Shown: piece by piece, positions 56,045 through 63,688 of the stretch
Layout: the number at the start of each line of letters is the position of its first letter
How positions within the stretch are numbered: position 1 is the first letter of the stretch
IMG/VR virus record: IMGVR_UViG_3300001041_000012
Span: 43,967 to 107,966 of that record
Strand: one strand, 5' to 3'
DNA: 64,000 nt
Source of the DNA: a virus
Position numbers and translations under genes: made by a program
Notes under the pieces: generated by a model
The model's input: the letters and a program-made list of their open reading frames with translations, nothing else
The model's database searches: none
What the model was told of the DNA's origin: nothing

Positions 56045-56132
56045 TAGGTGTCGAGCAAACCGACACCTAATGGCTCAGAGCCATTAGCCTATTATTCATG
56101 GCTTCAGTGAGATGTGCCATAAACATCTCACT
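56045..56132 (+). promoter_or_regulatory. Three consecutive hairpins upstream of the helicase gene
   Basis: TAGGTGTCG/CGACACCTA (56045-56053, 56061-56069); CTAATGGC/GCCATTAG (56067-56074, 56080-56087); AGTGAGATGT/ACATCTCACT (56106-56115, 56123-56132). The first and second share bases 56067-56069, so they compete. The third ends ~25 bases before the helicase ATG. The arrangement resembles an attenuator, without a clear U-tract. Confidence 0.5.
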
Positions 56133-56157
56133 ATATTAAATAAGGAGTGTGGGTTTA

Positions 56158-57330
56158 ATGAGTAAATCACCTCGTGGTCAACAAATTCAATGTTCTAAAC
56201 TAATCAAAGAATGGTTTCCTAAAGAAGATATTTTAGAGTTCGTATTAGCAGGTTGGGCCGGTACTGGTAAGAGCTTTATGATTGAACACATTATTGATGT
56301 GCTTAATTTAAATCCCGATTCTGGTGAGGTAATCTTTGCTACATTCATGGGTAAGGCTAGTTTAGTTGTCACTCGTAAGGCTGGTGGTAAATATACCTGT
56401 TATACACTACACAAGACATTATATTATGCCAAGAAAGATCCTCGTAGTGGTAAAGTAACGTTTCACCCTAAAACAGCAGAACACTTTGTTGGTGTTAAAT
56501 TAATCATCGTTGATGAGGCCAGTATGATTACTAAGGAATTACTTAGAATTTTACGTACACTTAAGATTAAGATTTTATTCATCGGTGATCATGGTCAATT
56601 GCCACCTATTGGTGAGGCAGACCGTGAAATGTACAATAGACTTAAGTATCGTCCAGATTTTGTACTCACTGAAATACAACGCCAGGCTGAAGGTAATCCT
56701 ATTATTGCATTAGCAACACAGATACGAAATGATGAGAAGATTAACATTGGTAAGTATGGTGAAGGTGTATTAATTATACCTAAGTCACAAATCATGAAGT
56801 ATTCTTCAAGTTTAATTAATGCTGATCAAGTATTATGTGGTTTAAATGCAACGCGACATAGATATAATGGTAATATTCGTGATTTACTTGGTATTAAGAG
56901 TCAAGATCCGGTGAACGGAGATAAACTAATTTGTCTCAGAAATAACTGGAATCGTGGTATTGAAGATTATGCCTTGGTCAATGGTATGGTTGGTTTTATT
57001 GATAATGTTAAATCAATTAATAAGTATTTCAACTATGACTTCAGACCTGATTTTCTTAACGATCATGTCAATGTTTATTCTATGCAAGAAGAGATTCACG
57101 GTAAGTATGTTGATTATCAATCACTTACTAGACAAGAAAAAGATATGCTTGATAGTTTTAATTATGGATACGCCATAACGACTCATAAAGCTCAAGGTTC
57201 AGAGTGGGATAAGGTATTTGGCATTAATGAGACATTCAAAGGTAATGAGGCTGGTATACACGGATATAATAAAGAATGGTTATACACTTTATGCACGAGG
57301 CCTGCAGAAAAACTCATACTCGCAGTTTAG
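56158..57330 (+). CDS. SF1 DNA helicase (Dda/RecD-like)
   Basis: 390 residues from ATG 56158 behind AAGGAGTG; an in-frame GTG nine bases upstream is inside that site. Motif I GWAGTGKSF with K38; motif Ia-like FATFMGKAS; motif II LIIVDEASM (~115-123); motif III FIGDHGQLPPIG (~140-151) with Q for ATP coupling; motif IV EIQRQ; motif V YAITTHKAQGSEWDKV (~345-360); motif VI YTLCTRPAEKLIL at the C-terminus. This is the SF1B pattern of 5'-3' helicases such as T4 Dda. It likely acts in replication initiation, fork restart or recombination. Only clear replication protein in this part of the window. Confidence 0.85.
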   Translation: MSKSPRGQQIQCSKLIKEWFPKEDILEFVLAGWAGTGKSFMIEHIIDVLNLNPDSGEVIFATFMGKASLVVTRKAGGKYTCYTLHKTLYYAKKDPRSGKVTFHPKTAEHFVGVKLIIVDEASMITKELLRILRTLKIKILFIGDHGQLPPIGEADREMYNRLKYRPDFVLTEIQRQAEGNPIIALATQIRNDEKINIGKYGEGVLIIPKSQIMKYSSSLINADQVLCGLNATRHRYNGNIRDLLGIKSQDPVNGDKLICLRNNWNRGIEDYALVNGMVGFIDNVKSINKYFNYDFRPDFLNDHVNVYSMQEEIHGKYVDYQSLTRQEKDMLDSFNYGYAITTHKAQGSEWDKVFGINETFKGNEAGIHGYNKEWLYTLCTRPAEKLILAV

Positions 57331-57338
57331 TACTCATC

Positions 57339-57377
57339 GTACATACAATGCGTTTCTTTTAAACGCATTGTATGTAC
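57339..57377 (+). other. 17-bp-stem hairpin after the helicase gene
   Basis: Perfect arms 57339-57355 and 57361-57377 (GTACATACAATGCG on one side) around the loop CTTTT. It lies between the helicase and the next gene. Strong enough to be a terminator stem, but TAATATAAG follows instead of a T-run. Confidence 0.65.
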
Positions 57378-57396
57378 TAATATAAGAGGTGAATTT

Positions 57397-57654
57397 ATGA
57401 TTTATATTGATCGTTCTGGTATTAAATATATCTTTGGTAATCTAACTTATACTGATGTTGATAAACTTTATTATCATATTATTCATGGTTTTAGTATGTG
57501 GACAATTGGTGAGATTAGTTATTTCGATGGCCCTAATAGCCGTGCAATGATGGTGTTTAATATTATTTTTCATAAAATCGAACATGAAGAAGACTTCATT
57601 ACTTGGTGTTCAGATGTTTTAGGTCAAAAGGTTTATGGAAGGGAGGAACGTTAA
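57397..57654 (+). CDS. Small early protein, third member of a paralogous family
   Basis: 85 residues, ATG 57397 after AGAGGTG. MIYIDRSGIKYIFGNLTY, a helical middle with HIIHGFSMW, then NSRAMMVFNIIF and a DFITWCSDVLG helix. Layout shared with the two proteins at 55215-55762 although the helicase gene lies between. First gene of the cluster that continues with the deoxyribosyltransferase-like protein. Function unknown. Confidence 0.5.
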   Translation: MIYIDRSGIKYIFGNLTYTDVDKLYYHIIHGFSMWTIGEISYFDGPNSRAMMVFNIIFHKIEHEEDFITWCSDVLGQKVYGREER

Positions 57655-58044
57655 GTGGCAATTTATTATGCACACTCACTACTTAAGTATGATTCTACTG
57701 AAGAATGTATTGAACTCACATTAATTCATGGATGGAAGCATTGGTGGAATCGAGTTTATAATCCTAATAATGATACACTTCAGGCTATTGGTAAAGTCTC
57801 TGGACAAGAGTGTATGGAAGAATGTTATCGCATTATCCGTAGTAAACAAATTCATTGTTTAGTCTTTAGTGCTTATAAGGGACATGTTGGTCGTGGTGTT
57901 TATGAAGAAATATCAGTAGCTCGCCAATGTGGTAAGGACGTTTATATTATTGAAGATCGTTGTATTAAACGCTTTGATATGCGTCGTCTTGAATTACTCG
58001 AGATTGATTGGAAGATCAAGTATGCCTTAATTAAGAAAGGATGA
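57655..58044 (+). CDS. Nucleoside deoxyribosyltransferase-like (TIR/SLOG-related Rossmann) protein
   Basis: 129 residues, GTG 57655 after GGGAGG, directly after the previous stop. MAIYYAHSLLKYDSTEE at the N-terminus, RVYNPNND, then SAYKGHVGRGVYEEISVARQCGKDVYII. A YAHS start, a central GxVGxGVYxEI and a closing GKxVYxI strand are features of the nucleoside 2-deoxyribosyltransferase-like and YAcAr groups, which act on or bind nucleotide or NAD-derived ligands. The glutamate in YEEI could be catalytic. It starts a cluster with macro and SLOG proteins, pointing to an ADP-ribose or nucleotide-signal role. Confidence 0.6.
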   Translation: MAIYYAHSLLKYDSTEECIELTLIHGWKHWWNRVYNPNNDTLQAIGKVSGQECMEECYRIIRSKQIHCLVFSAYKGHVGRGVYEEISVARQCGKDVYIIEDRCIKRFDMRRLELLEIDWKIKYALIKKG

Positions 58045-58049
58045 TTAAT

Positions 58050-58967
58050 ATGCAGATCATTAGTAAGTCCTTACTTGATATTAAAGAAGGTCTTATTGTT
58101 CATCAAGTCAACAACAGAGGGGTCATGAGAAGTGGTATTGCGAAAGACATTCGTGAGGCTTACCCTAAAGCTTATGAGCTCTATATGAAGAGACATCTAA
58201 GAAATTTATTAGATATGGGTACCGTCTTTGGTCATTGGGAGATTCAAAATAAGTTCTTTGTTGCTAATTTAATTGGTCAAGATGGATATGGTCGTGACGG
58301 TAAGCAATACACCAGTTATGAGGCTTTACAAAAGGGTTTTATTGAACTTGATAAGTTTGCTCATAATAATAACTTACAAGTTTATATACCTTTTAAAATG
58401 GGCTGTGGCCTTGGTGGTGGTGATTGGACTATTGTTAGTCATTTAATCGATACGATTATACCAGATGCTATTGTCTGCAAACTCAATAAAGCTATGCCGG
58501 TTGATCGCAATCGTTACAATGTCTTAGTTTTATCTGGTCAGAAAAAGATCTTAGAATGCTCTAGTAAGGGTGATAAACGATTCTCTGCTTTTTATGCACG
58601 AGTTAAGGCCTTTGGTATCATGGCTTCAATCGAAGATCACTATCAATTGGTTAAGAGATTTCCTGAAGTGCCTCACACATGTCGTGATGCCAAGGGTAAA
58701 AAGCCTACTCACATTTGTATTAATAGCCATGACTTACATGCTGATTATTTAAGTGAGTGGTATGCAAGTTTATGGATTAAGTATTTAGATGAGCATCCTG
58801 AACTTGTTAAGTATGCTCAAGAGTTTGATGACTTTCATGATATGTTTCGTGGTAAGTCGGTGAATTGTCAAGCTGATATGATTCGAATTTATGTTAAAGA
58901 GGGTAGATCAGCCTTGATTAAACAATGCTCTAGATTATGGACTATTATGAGAAATTGGAGGGATTAA
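58050..58967 (+). CDS. Macro-domain (ADP-ribose-binding) protein with C-terminal domain of unknown function
   Basis: 305 residues from ATG 58050, nine bases after AAAGG; the ATG at 58041 abuts the ribosome site and overlaps the previous stop. Residues 1-150 are a macro domain of the Poa1p/ALC1-like type: GLIVHQVNNRGVMRSGIAKD (N21, N22 and the GxxxSGIA loop), FVANLIGQDG, and IPFKMGCGLGGGDWTIV for the phosphate loop. Residues ~158-305 (YNVLVLSGQKKILECSSKGD, FYARVKAFGIMASIEDHY, GKSVNCQADMIRIYVKEGR) are a conserved-looking module that I recall fused to phage macro domains (possibly DUF6977). Likely hydrolyses or binds ADP-ribose derivatives. Confidence 0.8.
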   Translation: MQIISKSLLDIKEGLIVHQVNNRGVMRSGIAKDIREAYPKAYELYMKRHLRNLLDMGTVFGHWEIQNKFFVANLIGQDGYGRDGKQYTSYEALQKGFIELDKFAHNNNLQVYIPFKMGCGLGGGDWTIVSHLIDTIIPDAIVCKLNKAMPVDRNRYNVLVLSGQKKILECSSKGDKRFSAFYARVKAFGIMASIEDHYQLVKRFPEVPHTCRDAKGKKPTHICINSHDLHADYLSEWYASLWIKYLDEHPELVKYAQEFDDFHDMFRGKSVNCQADMIRIYVKEGRSALIKQCSRLWTIMRNWRD

Positions 58968-58968
58968 G

Positions 58969-59706
58969 ATGGTAAAATTCGGTATTACTGAAAGAGGCGA
59001 CGCTGGTCTTGATACGAGTTGGGTTCGTAAATTAAGTACGGTTGATGGTGCCATAATTATTACCAAGGATGCCAGTCAAATTATTGATGAGCTAGTTTTG
59101 TATCAGAGGAAACTCATACTTCACTTAACATGTACTGGTTATGGTAGTACGATTGTTGAACCGAATGTACCTAACGTTAATGAAACATTAATAACGTATC
59201 ATCGTTTAATAGAAGCTGGTTTTCCCGTAAAACAAGTTGTACTCAGATTAGACCCTATTATACCGACCAAGAAGGGTATTGCTCGTGCTTCTGATGTATT
59301 AACTCGCTTTGCACTTGATACATCGAGTAATACTATGATTACTCGTGTTAGATATTCTTTCCTAGATATGTATCCACACGTTCGTTCTCGATTTGAACTT
59401 GCTGGCTTACCTGATCCTTATTCTGGTTCATTTACTGCATCAACTTATATGCAAGAACAAGCTATAAGAATGATTAATCTATGGCGTGGTCATTATGAGT
59501 TTGAATCTTGTGCTGAAGATACACCCGATAAGCAGGGTTGTATTAGTCAACTTGACTATAATATTCTTGGTATCAATGCAGAAGCCTTTGGTAAATCCAT
59601 TCAGCGATCAAATTGTTTATGTGCCGCCAGTAAAACAGAGTTATTAGATAATAGAGATCAATGTTTTCATGGTTGCCAATATTGTTACTGGAAAGGAGCT
59701 AGATAA
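58969..59706 (+). CDS. DUF1848 family protein (radical-SAM-like iron-sulphur motif)
   Basis: 245 residues, ATG 58969 after GGAGGG, one base after the previous stop. Features: LILHLTCTGYGSTIVEPNVP, KQVVLRLDPIIPTKKG (the R-x-DPI segment typical of the family), RVRYSFLDMYPHVRSRF, and a C-terminal cluster C216, C218, then C232, C236, C239 spaced CX3CX2C, in CFHGCQYCYW. DUF1848 proteins resemble spore photoproduct lyase/radical SAM enzymes but carry the cluster at the C-terminus. Reaction unknown. Its repeated occurrence beside DUF488 and SLOG proteins in phages suggests a shared nucleotide-related role. Confidence 0.75.
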   Translation: MVKFGITERGDAGLDTSWVRKLSTVDGAIIITKDASQIIDELVLYQRKLILHLTCTGYGSTIVEPNVPNVNETLITYHRLIEAGFPVKQVVLRLDPIIPTKKGIARASDVLTRFALDTSSNTMITRVRYSFLDMYPHVRSRFELAGLPDPYSGSFTASTYMQEQAIRMINLWRGHYEFESCAEDTPDKQGCISQLDYNILGINAEAFGKSIQRSNCLCAASKTELLDNRDQCFHGCQYCYWKGAR

Positions 59707-59835
59707 ATGATTGTTCAGACTCATGAACTGCATTTAACTAAATTACTCAGAGTATTAATAGAATGGAGTGAAGATCAAGATGTCAATCAAGAAGGGAATA
59801 CTCAAGATCAGTTCGATTCAAGGGTGTCAGCCTAG
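59707..59835 (+). CDS. Possible small overlapping protein (42 residues)
   Basis: ATG 59707 follows AAAGGAG at good distance, and the frame runs to 59835, overlapping the DUF488 gene by ~55 bases. MIVQTHELHLTKLLRVLIEW then an acidic, Gln-rich tail. It may serve to couple translation into the next gene. Real but unrecognised, or a spurious frame. Confidence 0.35.
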   Translation: MIVQTHELHLTKLLRVLIEWSEDQDVNQEGNTQDQFDSRVSA

Positions 59836-60178
59836 TTGTGATATTAACTTATTTATTGTGAGATCCTGCAAATCCGTACCTAAGGGATTTACACATATCC
59901 CTGGCTTGGCTCCAAGTTCAGAACTGTTCTACAAATACTGGGATTGGAAGAAGCATAATCAATGGCCTAGTAAATGGCCTGAGTATGTTAATGCCTTTGT
60001 CGAAGAAATGAAACAACCCGAGATGGCGAAACTTATCAGGCTGATTAAGGAACGCCTAGATCAAGGTAAATCCGTTCAGCTTACGTGTTTTTGTCCAGAT
60101 GAATTATATTGTCATCGTAGTCTTATTGCTGAACTATTTGAACATTGGGGTTATATAATCGAAAGGATGGTAGCTTAA
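59780..60178 (+). CDS. DUF488 family protein
   Basis: About 132 residues from ATG 59780 (GTG 59768 is an alternative). VRSCKSVPKGFTHIPGLAPS at the N-terminal part, an AFVEEMKQPEMAKLIRLIKERL helix region, and QLTCFCPDELYCHRSLIAEL near the C-terminus. The L-x-C-x-C(PD)E-x-x-CHRxLIA motif is the hallmark of DUF488 proteins. Enzymatic role unproven; cysteine and histidine suggest metal or redox chemistry. Lies between DUF1848 and the SLOG protein with no gap to the latter. Confidence 0.7.
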   Translation: MSIKKGILKISSIQGCQPSCDINLFIVRSCKSVPKGFTHIPGLAPSSELFYKYWDWKKHNQWPSKWPEYVNAFVEEMKQPEMAKLIRLIKERLDQGKSVQLTCFCPDELYCHRSLIAELFEHWGYIIERMVA

Positions 60179-60730
60179 ATGGCAAATCAAGTGAAGATTG
60201 TAGCATTCACAGGACACAGACCAACGGCAGAAGGTATGGGTGGCTATGGAGATACTCCTGGTAATAAGGCACTCTTTGAAAAGCTTTATAGTGTTTGTAA
60301 GGCTGCTTATGAACATAATGGCACCCGTGAATTTATTACGGGTATGGCATTAGGTACTGACAGTATTGCTGCATCCGCAGTGTTATATCTTAAGCTTAAA
60401 TATCCTGATATCAAACTCGTAGCTGCAGTACCATTTAAAAATCAGGATTGCAAATGGCCTAAACATTCACGAGATGCTTATCATAACCTACTATCTCAGT
60501 GTGATGAAATAGTTTATGTTGATGAGATATTAGGCTATCGACTCGGTAATCCCGGTCAGTACAGCGCGGCTAAAATGCAAAAGCGCAATGAGTATATGGT
60601 TGATCGAGCAGAAGGAATCATTGGAGTCTATAATGGAGCGGAAAAGGGTGGCACATACAATTGTATTTATTACGCTGAGTCAATCGGTAAACCAGTCTAT
60701 ATTATCGATCCAACCAAACTTAAGTTTTAA
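60179..60730 (+). CDS. SLOG-domain protein (YpsA/DUF1273-like)
   Basis: 183 residues, ATG 60179 immediately after the DUF488 stop, ribosome site AAAGGATG. IVAFTGHRPTAEGMGGYGDT (GHRP at 12-15), FITGMALGTDSIAASAVL, AAVPFKNQDCKWP, then QYSAAKMQKRNEYMVDRAEG and VYNGAEKGGTYNCIYYA. These are the landmarks of the YpsA branch of the SLOG superfamily, a Rossmann-type sensor of nucleotide or NAD-derived ligands. ThsA of Thoeris immunity senses its signal through a SLOG domain, so this protein could bind an immune signal or act in NAD metabolism. Last gene of the cluster. Confidence 0.8.
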   Translation: MANQVKIVAFTGHRPTAEGMGGYGDTPGNKALFEKLYSVCKAAYEHNGTREFITGMALGTDSIAASAVLYLKLKYPDIKLVAAVPFKNQDCKWPKHSRDAYHNLLSQCDEIVYVDEILGYRLGNPGQYSAAKMQKRNEYMVDRAEGIIGVYNGAEKGGTYNCIYYAESIGKPVYIIDPTKLKF

Positions 60731-60753
60731 TTGTTAGTCAAATCTCATACTTT

Positions 60754-60799
60754 ATATTAAATAACCATTCCTTGCTTTGCAGGAATGGTTATTTAATAT
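60754..60799 (+). other. 18-bp-stem hairpin with TTGCTTTGCA loop
   Basis: Perfect arms 60754-60771 and 60782-60799 with loop TTGCTTTGCA (itself TGC/GCA around TTT). It closes the NAD-type cluster before the 318-residue gene. The identical loop recurs at 61814-61823. A TTGTTA (60731) to TATATT (60753) pair with a 16-base gap could be a promoter overlapping the hairpin. Confidence 0.65.
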
Positions 60800-60828
60800 T
60801 AGATTAGAATAAGAAAGGTGTGTTGTAA

Positions 60829-61785
60829 ATGGATATGCTTAAACTTAAAGTACAACTGGTCAAGATTGAGGCTTTATTTCCTGAGGGATTTGAGTTCACG
60901 AGCAAAGATGGCAATAAGGCTGTCGTTACTAAGGTCTATTCTGAGCTCAAAGGTAACATCTTACGTCCAATGTATGAAGTTAAAGTTGGGAGTAAGACTC
61001 ATTCGAATATCAAAGAGTCCTTTATCTACACTTATGCTTCACCTAAGATTGCCAATAAGACCTTATTGGCTACTATGTTAGTAGGAACTAAATATAACAA
61101 GACTGAAGTTAAGATTCAGTGGTCAGACAAAATGGCTGGGCCTTATGCTATTATTCCAGGTGCCTTTGATGCATCAGGCAAGCGTTGGGTTAACTTAATC
61201 AACTGGTATGATACAGCAGGTACTAATGTTACACGTTGGATTCAAGCAGGTTTAGTCAGGCTTTATGCAGGTATTACAAGTATGAACTTAGCTAAGCGCG
61301 GCACTCCAACTCAATATATTGATAGCGAATGTACACTGGCTACATCCTGTTTTAATTGCCAATGCGTCAGGATGTTAAAAGGCTCTGACACGTACGAGGG
61401 TGACTCAGATGCCGACATAGCATCGAAGGGTACCACTCGTATGGGTATTGAAGGTATCTATGATGAGACGTTCGTGTGTGCCCTGAATGGTAGTTGTCCA
61501 GCATCCGGTGATATTCATGCCGCTAACATGGAATGTACTCGTGGTAATGAACATGAGGCTGCCCGAATGTATAAAGAGGCACCTATTGGTACGGCATTGA
61601 ATTGTGCTAGTTATACCTTCAAGGGTAATAAAGAAGTCAATGCTAAACAAAGTATGGGTTGGTTAGTTAATCCAGGTAATCTACGCTTTGATCATCAAGA
61701 GGCCAAAGAGGCCACCGATGATAAGCCGGCCGTTATTGAGTCTTATCTCGTTAAAACAGCAGGCTACCACATTATCTTAATCTAA
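60829..61785 (+). CDS. Early protein of unknown function with cysteine motifs
   Basis: 318 residues, ATG 60829 after AAAGGTGTG. N-terminal beta domain (~1-75, VQLVKIEALFPEGFEF, MYEVKVGSKTHSN), then a central part with RWVNLINWYDTAGTNVTRWIQ and LVRLYAGITSMNL. CFNCQC (~173) and CALNGSCPASG (~215) could bind metal. Bounded by two hairpins with the same loop. Codon use is less T-rich than in the 54-58 kb genes. Not recognised. Confidence 0.55.
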   Translation: MDMLKLKVQLVKIEALFPEGFEFTSKDGNKAVVTKVYSELKGNILRPMYEVKVGSKTHSNIKESFIYTYASPKIANKTLLATMLVGTKYNKTEVKIQWSDKMAGPYAIIPGAFDASGKRWVNLINWYDTAGTNVTRWIQAGLVRLYAGITSMNLAKRGTPTQYIDSECTLATSCFNCQCVRMLKGSDTYEGDSDADIASKGTTRMGIEGIYDETFVCALNGSCPASGDIHAANMECTRGNEHEAARMYKEAPIGTALNCASYTFKGNKEVNAKQSMGWLVNPGNLRFDHQEAKEATDDKPAVIESYLVKTAGYHIILI

Positions 61786-61803
61786 CTCAATTGTTCGTCG
61801 TTC

Positions 61804-61833
61804 AACCCCTTCCTTGCTTTGCAGGAAGGGGTT
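61804..61833 (+). other. Hairpin with TTGCTTTGCA loop after the 318-residue gene
   Basis: AACCCCTTCC (61804-61813), loop TTGCTTTGCA, GGAAGGGGTT (61824-61833), followed by TCACTATAAATT. Stem sequence differs from the hairpin at 60754 but the ten-base loop is identical. Possible terminator with a poor T-tract or an RNA-protein recognition site. Confidence 0.65.
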
Positions 61834-61864
61834 TCACTATAAATTAATTTAAGGAGTGTTGATT

Positions 61865-63619
61865 ATGACAATTATTCAAAACTACATCAATTCCCAATTA
61901 CCTAAAACCAAGAAGGCTCGTAAACACATGAGCCCAGCCGATGAAGGCAACTTGGTTAGTCAGATCATTTCCCGTATGTACAGTGAACTACCATTTATTA
62001 GTCAAGAAGAGCTGGACCGTACTCGTGAAGACTTCTTTAAGTACTCTAATAAGAGTGTTACGGACTATTCCATGAGTTCCGTGGTTCATCCTCATGAAGT
62101 TGAAAGAGTTCGTGAACCCTTCGAAGATATCTTAGCTACACATACTAAATATGGCAATGTCACAGTTAAGGGTGTTGATCGCATCGAGGATAATCAAGTT
62201 ATCGTTAAGATCATATTTAGTGTTAAGAAAAGCGATAGTGATAAATATCGAATTGTTATGAAATTCGTACCACTTGCTGAGCTTTATATCTCATTACCAG
62301 ATCGCGATATATCTGGTGAAACGGTTCAAAGTCTGTTCTTAGAGTCGGCCGAAGAAGATGCTAAAGTTGAAGTCGAAACCACCAACTTAGCTTGGCACAA
62401 GCGAGGGCTCGTTGAAATCATTGGTGAATCTCATGATCGTAATGGTACACTAACTTATTTAGTTGAGCCGGTCAATGAAGATGGCGAATCAAATGCTCCT
62501 AAGTTTGACCTTGGTGTTGAAGAGATGGGATCTATGGATGATCATTGTCTCAGCCACGGTCGTTCATTCGAAGTTTATGAATGTGAACTCACGCCGTATG
62601 AGTTCTATGAAGTCCCTAAGACAGCTAAATTATGTCAACCTTATACAAAGGGAGCGACTGATGATCGGTCGAATACCCTGGACGAATATGTGTGGGTCAC
62701 CAAGTTTATGCCTCGTAAACCAATCCTTGATTCTAATGGCGATCAAGTTGTTAATACTGCTCGTACTAGATCAGGTAGCGTGATCTTAGCTAAAGCAGAT
62801 CAACCTGTTAAACGTAAATGGTTTAGCCAAGGTGAATGGAAAATTATTGATAGCATCGAACGTACTATTCCCGTCAAATCAGCTCGTGGTGTCACATATG
62901 TTAAGAAAGCTTGCGTAGCACAACCTGCTTATGAAGCACCTATGGTTGAAGCTATTGGAGAAAATACAGGTCGTAAGTATATTACTAAAGCTTTCTGGTT
63001 ACTTGATATTGAGACTGGCGATAAGCTAAAATGGTTTAATCCAGAGACTAATAAGAACAAAGTGTTAGACGTATCAGAGCCTACTGAACTTAGTGATTAC
63101 TATGATGAGTTTAACTATGATCCGGATATCACAGGTGATTATCAAAGTGATGCTGTTTCTTCGGTTGAAGTACAAATTCATGAGTCTGTACCGCTTGAAG
63201 GATATGTTGATACTATTGACAGTATCACAACAACCGGTAGAGTGCTTAATGCCAAAGAACAAGCTAAATTTAATAAAGAGCTTAAGGCTCGAGATCTTGA
63301 CGACATATTCAAATATATTAACACTGAAGCAGGATATTGGAAGGTTCCAAAAATTAGTTCACGTAGCCTGGGTATTACTCAATTAAAGATTAACTTTATT
63401 CAAGGCGCTAAGGTTGGTGTTGGTCTTAAACTTGCGGACGTTAGCTTTTATAAGCCCGACAAGAAAAAGACTTTCTCACTTGAAGTTTATGTATCAGATA
63501 CTATCATGGGTGAACTTGATATTCGTGCTAAGTTCCCTTTGAATGATAATGTTAGGATTTTCTTTGCTCAACAAGTAAGCTATGACTTTGGTAAGGTTCG
63601 TATCGCTAAAGCCAAGTAA
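61865..63619 (+). CDS. Large early protein of unknown function
   Basis: About 584 residues from ATG 61865 behind GGAGTG; the frame extends nine bases further up to an unlikely start. Helical N-terminus (~1-90, with PKTKKARKHMSPADEGN and EELDRTREDFFKY), then a long, mostly beta region (VTVKGVDRIEDNQVIVKIIF, TRSGSVILAKADQPVKRKW, FSLEVYVSDTIMG). Acidic overall, with few cysteines. A strong hairpin follows. Size and position suggest an abundant early protein, but I do not recognise it; no nucleotide-binding or nuclease motif is visible. Confidence 0.55.
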   Translation: MTIIQNYINSQLPKTKKARKHMSPADEGNLVSQIISRMYSELPFISQEELDRTREDFFKYSNKSVTDYSMSSVVHPHEVERVREPFEDILATHTKYGNVTVKGVDRIEDNQVIVKIIFSVKKSDSDKYRIVMKFVPLAELYISLPDRDISGETVQSLFLESAEEDAKVEVETTNLAWHKRGLVEIIGESHDRNGTLTYLVEPVNEDGESNAPKFDLGVEEMGSMDDHCLSHGRSFEVYECELTPYEFYEVPKTAKLCQPYTKGATDDRSNTLDEYVWVTKFMPRKPILDSNGDQVVNTARTRSGSVILAKADQPVKRKWFSQGEWKIIDSIERTIPVKSARGVTYVKKACVAQPAYEAPMVEAIGENTGRKYITKAFWLLDIETGDKLKWFNPETNKNKVLDVSEPTELSDYYDEFNYDPDITGDYQSDAVSSVEVQIHESVPLEGYVDTIDSITTTGRVLNAKEQAKFNKELKARDLDDIFKYINTEAGYWKVPKISSRSLGITQLKINFIQGAKVGVGLKLADVSFYKPDKKKTFSLEVYVSDTIMGELDIRAKFPLNDNVRIFFAQQVSYDFGKVRIAKAK

Positions 63620-63624
63620 ATATT

Positions 63625-63663
63625 AAGTATCCCCTCTCTCTCCTTTCAGGAGAGGGGATACTT
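63625..63663 (+). other. 14-bp-stem hairpin after the 584-residue gene
   Basis: Arms 63625-63638 and 63650-63663 (AAGTATCCCCTCTC and complement) with an 11-base loop TCTCCTTTCAG. No T-run after it. Same class as the other early intergenic hairpins. Confidence 0.65.
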
Positions 63664-63688
63664 ACACAATAGAATTGGAGGATTAAAC

